Assembly (NCBI GenBank): GCA_035236585.1
Contig: CP141136.1
Location: 31,332,949 to 31,396,948 of the forward strand
Length of the DNA stretch: 64,000 nt
Source: Warburgia ugandensis
Taxonomy: Eukaryota; Streptophyta; Magnoliopsida; Canellales; Canellaceae
Direction of reading: 5' to 3'
The notes beneath the pieces are model-generated. The model made no database searches and was not told the DNA's origin. It worked only from the letters and a program-made list of their open reading frames with translations. The translations under genes and the position numbers were made by a program. Of the stretch, positions 57,413 through 64,000 are shown one piece after another; positions within the stretch are counted from its first letter, which is position 1; each line of letters begins with the position of its first letter.

Positions 57413-60400
57413 TCTCAAAGCAGTCAATATCCTGAGTCTATGTATATCCTTTTGCCACCAATCTCACCTTAAACCTTTCTATGGCCCCACTAGCCTTGTA
57501 TTTTATCATGAAAAACTACTTGCATCTCACTACGTTTTTTCCTTTTGGAAGATCTACCAATTTCCAAGTCTAATTTTTCTCCAATGCACTCAGCTCTTCT
57601 TGGACAGCTTGCCTCCATTTTGAATGCGAAATGGCCTCATGAATGTCCTTTGGGATGACAACATCCGTGAGTTTAAAGGTTAAGGCTTTAAATTTTGGAG
57701 CTAGCCTATGGTAGGAGACAAATTGTGATATCGGGTGCCTTGTGCAAGACCTATCTCCTCTACTCAAAAGCCATTGGTATATCAAAATCTGCATTGACCA
57801 CGAAAACTTGAGAATCAGTTTTTAACTCCAGTTCAGAATGTTCACCTTTAGGAGAATGTCTCAGCAGAAGTAGAGTGGTCTTGTAGGTCTCGAATAGGTG
57901 CTTCAGTGGCTAAGTTTTTTTGTAATATGCATGTTTAGGTGGGGATCCAAGAGGCTAAGATGATTTTCTGGATGAGGAATCAGGTTTTGTCTCATGGCAG
58001 GGTGCTGATTCTCGGATTTGGGTTGTCTGGTTGTGTATTTCAGAGTCTCGCGACTGCTGGTTGTCTGTCTAGTTGTGTATTTTAAAGCCTAGTAGCTGCT
58101 GGTTGGGGAGTTCTTGCCTGTTCTGGTTGGATCAATGAGTTGAAGGTTGGTAGGTGGCATCCCCAATTGTAGAATGTCTAGCTGCGGATACTAGAAATGG
58201 TCGACACTCAAAGTCTCCCCCTGACGACCAGCATGAGGAAGGAAAGGAGTGCTCTCATGGAAGGAGACATCCCTAATATAAACTTTCCTATTTGAGGGGA
58301 AGAACACTTATAACCCTTGTGAAAAGTTGAATACCCAAGAAATATACTCCCAATAGCCCTACGATCAAGTTTACCTTATGAATAGATAGATCATGCATAA
58401 AGGCAACACAACCAAAGATGGAGAGGTAAATCATATGAGAATTTGACGAAAGTTTTGTTTTAGCAGGTCATGTGGAGATTTATAGTGTAACATTCTCTTA
58501 GGGAGATTGTTGATCAAATGAGCTGCAGTTAGTACTGCATCTCTCCAAAAATGGTATGGAACATTATGCATAAACAGGAGGCTAGGAAGTGGTTTCTAAC
58601 AAATGCCTACTTTTCCATTCAGCCAAAACATTTTGGGGTGAAGTATAGGCACAAGACATTTGGTGAGTGATCCATTTGTCTTCGAAAAAACATTTTCAAA
58701 ATCAATGTAATCTCCCCCTTGATCACATTGTAACATTCGAGTTTTTGTGGAAAATAGACTTTCAATCATATTGACAAAGGTGATAAAAGTTCTAGGTACA
58801 TCATATTTTTCTTTTGGGTGGTATACCCAAGTGTGTCTTGTCTTTTCATCAATGAATGTCACAAACCATGCATGGCTAAATGTACTTATCACACGACATG
58901 CTCCCCAAACATCTACGTGGATAATAGAGAAAGGAATAGATATTTTATTATCACTTGAAGGGTAGGACATACGTTGATGTTTAGCTATTTCGCAAGTGTC
59001 ACAGCTAAACTCAGAGTTCCTAACTTTTCTAAACAAACTGGGAAACATGCAAAAAAGTACTTGAAATGTTGGGTAGCCGAATCTCTTATGCCACAGCCAG
59101 ACTTCATCAACTGGATCTACACTGTATCTGTGATATCCGATTGTTTAATTTCCCCTAGGTCTCAATTCTAGTAGGTCATGTCCTCCCAATTCCTTAGCAA
59201 GACCAATCCTCTTCATTGAGATTGGATCCTGCAAGAAACATTCATCAGAAGAGAAACACACCAACTCATTAGATTCTTTAGCCAATTTATGGACAGAAAT
59301 CAAATTAACAGCAAGGTTTGGGACATGCAAGACAGATTTGAGTAACAGTTATCTGATACGCATATCGATCTCATTCTTGCCATAGTTGAGTAGCTGCCAT
59401 CAGCTATCTCTATCTTCTATTTCCAGCACAGGGATTATAGCTGAAAAAGAACCTAGCATCTCCAGTCATGTGTTCAAAAGCTCTAGAAGAAAAAATCCAA
59501 GTTTTTAGATCTTGAAATTAAGGTACAAGCAGAGAAGAATTTACCAGTAGTAATAGCACTACTCTGGGTTTTTCCTCCTTCAGAATCCAAGTTCTTCCAC
59601 CTATTTTTTTGAAAACACCTGCTGCTCCTTTGTTTATGTGGCTGCTACATGAGCTGAGCCTCCCTTTTTACCTTTGCCTTTCTAGCTATGGATATCTAGC
59701 AAGTTGAGATGTCATTTCTTGGCTTATCACAATGGGGGTGCCATAAATCATCCTTGGGATCTTTCCTTTGGCTTTAGGTATTCTTTTTCCGTTCTTTTCT
59801 AGCTATCATGGCCATTTTCAGTGCTTCTCTTCCTATCATGGCTTTTCTTCTGCTTTATTCACTCCTCAACAACGAAAAGGCCTTACTCAAAGTGGGAAAG
59901 GGGCTTTTTCCTATGACCAAGGAACAGAACACACAAACTCGGGTTTCAAGCCAGCCAAGAATTTATGTGTACGTCCTTTCTCCATCATTCAAGTAACCTA
60001 AGCAGGAACTTGGACAACACCAAATTCAAGGCTTTGGCAGTAGTCTAACTCTAATTAGAGCCCTCTTAAGGTGTTGTAATATGAATTCACATCCGAGTCA
60101 TCTTGTATGGTATCTCGGATTTGGTTTTCTATCTTATACATCTGTCCATCATTTCTCACCTTCAAGTAGGACTCTTTTACTGCTTTTCAAATCTCATTTG
60201 CACCTTCCATAAGCAAGTAATTCTTCCCAATGCTTGGTTGCATGGTCGAAATTAGTCAAGACATTACCAACGCATTTTCTTTTTCCTATTTCTCCACAGC
60301 TGCAGCATCTCCTTCAGGTCTACTCTTTGAGCGATCAAGATACCAAACTTTCCTTTTCCTCTAGTGGTGAGTTTGACTGATTAAGCCCAACTATGTAGTT

Positions 60401-60502
60401 ATGTGGGCTTAGTTTTTCAAACACCATAGGAAGATTAGTAGAATTGTTGCTGGTGGTCAAGGTGTGGGACACCACATCTGAGGGAATTTTTGCGTTAGCC
60501 AT
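57413..60502 (-). pseudogene. Copia gag, integrase and RT N-terminus
   Basis: Start ATG at 60502 (MANAKIPSDV), followed by a badly broken gag with VFEKLSPHNY and a zinc-knuckle relic near 59740-59650. GAG-pre-integrase: LAVNLISVHKLAKE (about 59318) and WHKRFGYPTFQVL (about 59095-59060) with the following C..C in CDTCEIAKH (about 58995). Integrase core: HVDVWGA (first Asp about 58920), LQCDQGGDY (second Asp about 58725); the catalytic Glu region is frameshifted (HPKMFWLNGK near 58630) and the Glu is not visible. RT start: EAISHSKWRQAVQEELSALEKN, then LPKGKNVVRCKWFF and ERFKVRLVAKGYT, then DIDCFEM where F2 is inserted. Multiple stops throughout; non-functional. Confidence 0.88.
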
Positions 60503-60600
60503 CTGGGAATTTTTTTTTAGGGTTTAGGGTGTTGGATTTGTGGGGGTTGCTGCTTAGTAAGGGATAGTTTCTAGGGTTAGGGTGACAGGCGCAGGATAGA

Positions 60601-60613
60601 AGCTCCAATACCA
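60601..60613 (-). other. Primer-binding site of the copia element
   Basis: Minus strand TGGTATTGGAGCT, three bases from the LTR, similar to the initiator methionine tRNA complement TGGTATCAGAGC. Confidence 0.8.
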
Positions 60614-60616
60614 AGT

Positions 60617-60935
60617 TGAACTAATAGAAGTAAGGTGAAATTCTCAATTTTGTTGTTTACAGTCTCTTGATTTATAGAGGAATACATGGGTTGACTATAC
60701 AGGATAAGATCGAATAAAATCAAATTATATAAGGTGAGTCAGCTGTTATCTACAGCTGTGATTTGAGGCAATTAATTGTGGATCTAAGAGGGATTTAAGG
60801 AGATATTGTGGATCTGTGAGGGATTTAAGAAACTATGATATTATCTCAATAATCTCAAATTAGAAACTCTACAAATATGATAACTGAAGATGTCATTAAG
60901 CTAGTACTAATACCTAACAGTATCTTAGCTTTCCA
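60617..60935 (-). repeat. 5' LTR of the copia element (319 bp)
   Basis: TGAACTAATAG...GCTTTCCA; aligned with 51330-51831 except for the SINE. Many point differences between the two LTRs show this is not a recent insertion. Confidence 0.9.
60668..60678 (-). promoter_or_regulatory. TATA box of the copia 5' LTR
   Basis: Minus strand CTATAAATC about 257 bp from the LTR start. The 3' LTR has CTATAAATAG at the same place, so this copy has one mutation. Confidence 0.55.
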
Positions 60936-61479
60936 ATTAAGGAGAACTAATATGTATTCTTTTGGGCAATGTTTCAACTCTCTTGCTTCATTGAATTTAA
61001 ACATCAAGTAGGGCAGTTTTTCTAAGTATTTCATGTTAATATTTTTCTCTAGGTTTTCCTTAAAATTTATGCATCTGTTTATTGCCACTTTCTGAAATTA
61101 TAGTATCCTCAACTTAAAATCTGTATAATCACCATATCTACACGTTTATGACTGACTAATAGGGATTTATGCTACTATGATAGCAATATTTGCTCAAGGC
61201 CTCGTGTAACTACTTAAAGTTCAAACCAAGCTCAAGGTGCTTCTTTGGATTTATAGACTAAAAAGAAATGGAAGATGGATGGTCTCTGAGATTGATGAAG
61301 AAGGGGCAATGTATAACCAGGCTGCCTTAGAAAAACATGGGGGAAGTGTTAAGAGTCCATTATTGCATAAATTACCATCATTTAGCATGACCTTTGATAT
61401 ACTTTTAAGATATTATTTAGAAATTTATATGAAAAATATGTCATTTGAAAATTTTATAATCTAACCTTAATTTGGTAAC
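60936..61479. other. No recognised gene next to the copia element
   Basis: It could be the other side of the host DNA seen at 47.6-51.3 kb. A minus-strand frame runs 61088-60855 but passes from flank into the copia LTR and shows no known motif. A plus-strand frame at 61237-61464 also has no recognised domain. Confidence 0.3.
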
Positions 61480-62917
61480 TTTTCAAAGTTAGATGATGAT
61501 CCAAGGTAAATATGTGTAAAATCGAATATTGTATAATACTAATTAGGTTATTATCTTTGTTTTATAGGTGATAGATCAAGAATCATGCAGTTAGATCAAG
61601 CCAATCAACACCCTAGATCTCCAATCAAGCTTAGGTTAAAATGGACGACTAAGATCAATCCAGATTATCTAGATCAAAATCAAAGGACTCCAACTCAATC
61701 CTCAAGCATCAAATCCAAACCATGAGCACAAGAGAATAAAGAATTCTAAGGAATTTTATGTTTAACGATGAAAAGTGAAAAAGATGAAGAAGAAATAGTT
61801 TCCTAATAGGAAACTAAGTTAAAATTAGGAAATTCAGTTGATTTAGAATTATTTGGAGAAAAGGAACAATAATGGAGGAGGAAATTACTAAAAATTAAAT
61901 TCAAAAGGACTTCCCATCATCTATAAATACCAAATAGAAGATGAAGTGAAAAAAAAAGGCTTGAAAATTTAGACAAAAATGGAGGTTGAAGAAGATGAAC
62001 ACTGCACGAGCAGGCTAGTGAATAAGGGTACTTTGCACGTTGGTTTCTACTTCGATGCTAGACGAAAATCTCTGAAATTTGGTTCATTAGATAGAAGATA
62101 TCAAGGAGAAAAAGGCCCAGTTGTTTGATTTTCAATTTTCATTCCAAGTCTTGTAATTTGAACTGATTAAAGTTAGCTCCTCGCTAATGTTCGCATGAAC
62201 AGTAACAGTGAGTTACTTAACGTTTTGCATCTTCAATTTGCTTTATTCAATGAGTTCTTGAATGATATTCTTATTTGAGTTAAAAAGAGTTTCATATAAT
62301 TTCTTTAGAAATTTAATGGTTGGATTTGTCTAATTTCATGAAATAATCTTGAAAGGTAATGTTGTGCAGGTTGGTGAACAACTTATATTTGTGATTGAAT
62401 ATCTTAATTTTTGCTATCTTGATTTGAAATCTAACCATACAATTGAATTTGTTGATATCAAATTATTCTGGGAACCAAGTTTCATTGAAAACTTCTATCA
62501 GAAAGTAGAAGAAATCAGTAGCCAAAGTTAGTGAAATCTCTGGGGATTCTGACTGTTTCTGGATTGTAAATAGAGACTGGATTAATCCTAGATTATGAAC
62601 AGGGATAAGATTACTACTTAGCTAGTGTCACACGGGCGTGGCCGTGTATGATTGTCTTAGTTACCTTCTTCTTTTCTAGTAACACTCACTTGTAGACGAA
62701 GTAAGAGGTGTTGCTCTGGTATTTTAATTTGAAAAAAAAAATTAAGAAAATCCGTGAATATGATCTTAAACATGGCACATAAGAGAATGTTATGGGTGAT
62801 CTTAATTTTTTATCAATTAAATTTTATTTAAACTCTAAATTTTTAAGTCGAGTCCCATGGGATCAACCCGTACTTGCATAAGCTGTACTACAACAGTCCG
62901 TGCACTTGCGAAAAGCA
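61480..62917 (+). repeat. Athila/Tat-like LTR
   Basis: It ends with 'aagtcgagtcccatgggatcaacccgtacttgcataagctgtactacaacagtccgtgcacttgcg...agca' (the block from 62845), homologous to the 3' end of the LTR of element A in reverse (19381-19460). A TATA-like CTATAAATAC lies at 61921-61930, followed by a purine-rich leader. No PBS follows, so it is a solo or truncated LTR. Left limit approximate. Confidence 0.55.
61919..61931 (+). promoter_or_regulatory. TATA box in the Athila-like LTR
   Basis: ATCTATAAATACC, about 1 kb before the LTR end. Confidence 0.4.
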
Positions 62918-64000
62918 ATCAAATAGGAAGTAAAGGACAAATGATGGAACTATTGCAAGAAGTAGAAGATGTGTAGACTAGAAATTTTGAAGAGGAAGGC
63001 AAATGGATCATATGTAAGGATGACTAGGTCTTTGAGGAAGAAGAAGACAATTGACTATGGGATTCTTGCAACTTATGCCTAAAAGAAGTAGATGGAAAGG
63101 AAGTAGATAAAAGTGTGACATTTGTTAAAAAGGAATAATGTAAGGAATAGGCATACTATCACAATCCCGTAAATTACAACAAAAGTGAGAATAAACCACA
63201 AGGAAAAGGAGAGTATAGTTGGCATGACCTTGTTGTTACAAAGATGCAAAAAAGATGACAAACAAGAAATAGAAACACACAAAGTTACATGGTTCCCTCT
63301 GAATTGAGGTACGCCCACAAGCTCACACTAGTTTCACTAGCTCCACGGCCAAAAAATAACCGCCACAAGGTACAAAAGATTTCTCCACCCTTTACCAAAT
63401 CTTAGGGTAGCACACTGCCACACACACACGACCTGCCCCGAGACCCCAGTTCACAATGCAACATCATTCAATAAAGGAACAACAAGATCAAGCCAATCAG
63501 GCTCCACACAACACTTATTATGAAGACAAAATGCACCAGTGAGGTCAGTAATCCTTTGGACAACAAAAGACCAGGATATCATGGTTATGGAACAAGAAAA
63601 GATTATCATCAGAAGAGGTTCCAACTCGCACTCTTCAGTCTAAAGACAGAGATAAGGAAGAGGAAAAAGATAATAAGAGAGAATATACAATGAAGACGAA
63701 GGTACCTTAGGGCATAAGCCCATCGCAGAGCTTCTTGAACTTGAACTTTATGTTGAACAAACAACTAGAAGGAGAAGAACAAGAGAGGACAAGGAAGTCA
63801 TTTCTAAGCTGTTTATAGAGTTTCTTATATAATCGAATAGAACATGTCTGTGCAACTTAAACAACTTCTGGTCCTAGTTATGAATGAACTACAACATGCG
63901 TTGCATGTGTGACATGAACAAAAGGAAATTACTGCTGCCATAAGATGGTTAGAAATGTATCATCAGACCTTTTAACAGACACCCCCATAAATCAAGGCCT
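62918..64000. other. Unclassified sequence, possible LTR at the window end
   Basis: No coding domain. The stretch near 63270-63350 ('aagttacatggttccctctgaattgaggtacgcccac') resembles a block common in plant copia LTRs (acgtggttcgg...tacgtccac), so the window may end in another LTR element. Not enough is visible to type it. Confidence 0.3.

Larger units (their letters stand above)
51330..60935 (-). mobile_element. Ty1/copia element with three nested insertions
   Basis: LTRs of the same family bound a minus-strand gag-pol remnant: 5' LTR 60935-60617, PBS 60613-60601, gag from 60502, GAG-pre-integrase, integrase, RT, RNase H to 51846, a PPT with TGAGGGGGAGAAT, and 3' LTR 51831-51330. Insertions: Au SINE in the 3' LTR (51451-51625), a 411-bp solo LTR (52543-52953) and solo LTR F2 (53526-57407), both in the RT. 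Flanks ATAGT and ATTAA do not match, so I see no target duplication; one side may be altered. Lineage within copia not assigned. Confidence 0.9.

Noticed and set aside
60855..61088. Minus-strand 77-codon frame as a gene end
   Set aside because: It runs from flank into the copia LTR, has no recognised motif and no splice signals.

Overview
The window looks like a heterochromatic or intergenic stretch of a flowering-plant nuclear genome. It is AT-rich, almost entirely nested LTR retrotransposons in several states of decay, and carries plant-specific Athila/Tat-like and Tekay/Del-like Ty3/gypsy elements, a Ty1/copia element and an Au-type SINE. I cannot name the species. There is no bacterial-style operon, rRNA, tRNA gene or CRISPR array. 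Only one short stretch (about 48-51.3 kb) looks like low-copy host DNA; it holds one convincing host exon, a YL1 C-terminal domain of an INO80 subunit C-like protein.

Layout. 1-3.3 kb: a Tekay-like LTR split by a 2.9-kb solo LTR (E1) with a 5-bp target duplication. 3.3-10.6 kb: decayed LTR material, including three copies of an unclassified LTR-like family (P1-P3; P1 and P2 head to head), another Tekay-like LTR and a long (GA)n tract. 10.6-21.7 kb: Athila/Tat-like element A (minus strand) with a recognisable 5' LTR, primer-binding site, gag and protease and 3' noncoding region, but no RT or integrase; a 2.57-kb solo LTR (E2) sits in its coding part. 21.7-47.6 kb: gypsy element B (plus strand), which begins in its 5' LTR, is broken by LTR F1 and by Athila-like element C, and ends in a 3.3-kb 3' LTR. 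C in turn is split by the best preserved element, a Tekay-like chromovirus (29737-42845, minus strand) with both LTRs, PBS, PPT, a full-length but stop-ridden gag-pol and a perfect CCTTT duplication. Its 5' LTR carries solo LTR E3. 47.6-51.3 kb: low-copy island with the YL1_C exon. 51.3-60.9 kb: a copia element (minus strand) interrupted by an Au SINE, a 411-bp solo copia LTR and a 3.9-kb solo LTR (F2). 60.9-64 kb: a fragmentary Athila-like LTR and unclassified sequence.

None of the transposon genes is intact, so nothing here should be autonomous today. The informative content is the order of insertion: A and C broke into or beside B, Tekay broke into C, E3 broke into Tekay; and SINE, small solo LTR and F2 broke into copia. 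Solo LTRs outnumber complete elements, which points to strong LTR-LTR recombination. No previously undescribed functional system is visible. The most unusual observations are repeat-copy differences between LTRs of one element, a 39-bp minisatellite that keeps a reading frame, repeated insertion of the E family into Tekay-type LTRs, and the isolated INO80C-like exon.
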